64,000 nucleotides of DNA. Source: Petrimonas sulfuriphila (lineage in GTDB: Bacteria > Bacteroidota > Bacteroidia > Bacteroidales > Dysgonomonadaceae). The translations under genes were made by a program, and so were the position numbers. The stretch lies in NCBI GenBank assembly GCA_038561985.1, contig CP073276.1, positions 992,001 to 1,056,000 of the forward strand. Reading direction: 5' to 3'. Below the pieces are notes generated by a model. It did not search any database, was not told the DNA's origin, and saw only the letters and a program-made list of their open reading frames with translations. Shown here piece by piece: positions 63,861-64,000 of this stretch (position 1 is its first letter; each line of letters starts with the position of its first letter).

Positions 63861-64000
63861 TCAAGCATGCATTTTTGCTTCGCGTAAATCGCTGACAACA
63901 AGCACAATTTCGTCTTTTATCTGATCGGGGACAGCGATTCCGCGTAGCTGCAGGCTGCGTACCCATCGCGGCTTCTCTTCATCCACAATAGTGTAGAATA
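63861..64000 (-). CDS. C-terminal end of an unidentified protein (partial)
   Basis: The frame enters from the right edge and ends at TGA 63861-63863. The last 45 residues include VDEEKPRWVRSLQLRGIAVP and end VVSDLREAKMHA. It does not look like the tail of a metal ABC ATPase, the gene one would expect here, and I do not recognise it. Only 8 nt separate it from the permease start, so both are probably in one operon. Confidence 0.6.
   Translation of the reverse strand, partial: FYTIVDEEKPRWVRSLQLRGIAVPDQIKDEIVLVVSDLREAKMHA

Noticed and set aside
1-64000. CRISPR arrays, insertion sequences, integrases or prophage genes
   Set aside because: No regularly spaced repeats, transposase or phage-type reading frames were seen.

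Overview
The window looks like a chromosomal segment of a Bacteroidota bacterium, most likely order Bacteroidales. The evidence is: SusC/SusD genes with a FecI-type sigma factor and FecR anti-sigma factor; type IX secretion genes (PorV, PorW/SprE); a redox repressor Rex, flavodoxin and a Ser-type sulfatase that suit an anaerobe; and repeated matches to the Bacteroidota promoter -7 box TAnnTTTG. A family such as Dysgonomonadaceae is a guess from overall gene content.

Layout. 1-7.9 kb is mostly housekeeping: the end of an unknown gene, a coiled-coil protein, adk-obgE-pgeF, then on the minus strand a DUF2795 protein, a corrinoid adenosyltransferase, ispF with a methyltransferase-like gene, porV, a FAH-family enzyme and rex. 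8-18.7 kb holds a sulfatase, a DNA glycosylase-like gene, secreted and lipoprotein genes, a cysteine desulfidase-like gene, a MATE exporter and gpmA. 18.8-28.5 kb is an accessory stretch: a thioredoxin-fold protein without its cysteines, a DUF1080 lipoprotein, a truncated sialidase, a GC-rich pirin/oxidoreductase pair, an intact sialidase-like lipoprotein, a phosphoesterase beside the remnant of another, a GH95 enzyme, a decayed membrane-protein fragment and tRNA-Arg(CCT). 28.6-39.8 kb has flavodoxin, an S9 peptidase and a compact polysaccharide utilization locus (ECF sigma, FecR, SusC, SusD, GH16) probably aimed at beta-glucan. 40-46.1 kb has a PiT-PhoU phosphate transporter, an rRNA/tRNA methyltransferase, a periplasmic thioredoxin, a Nim-like flavoprotein, and a membrane LytTR regulator overlapping a GH43 gene. 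46.3-55.1 kb has thrS-infC-rpmI-rplT with a structured leader before rpmI, then a fructokinase-like gene, porW, rdgB and a Gfo/Idh oxidoreductase.

The most unusual system is at 55.2-62.6 kb: a six-gene minus-strand operon for a membrane complex related to group 4 hydrogenases and complex I. The large subunit has lost the N-terminal CxxC and has no CxxC at the C terminus, so it cannot bind NiFe. The small subunit has lost three of the four cysteines expected for the proximal FeS cluster. The two antiporter-like membrane subunits keep their expected Lys/Glu residues. This resembles the energy-converting hydrogenase-related (Ehr) complexes, with an even more reduced redox core. The window ends in a metal ABC permease gene and the end of an unidentified gene upstream of it.

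Where several start codons were possible I preferred ATGs lying downstream of a TAnnTTTG box.
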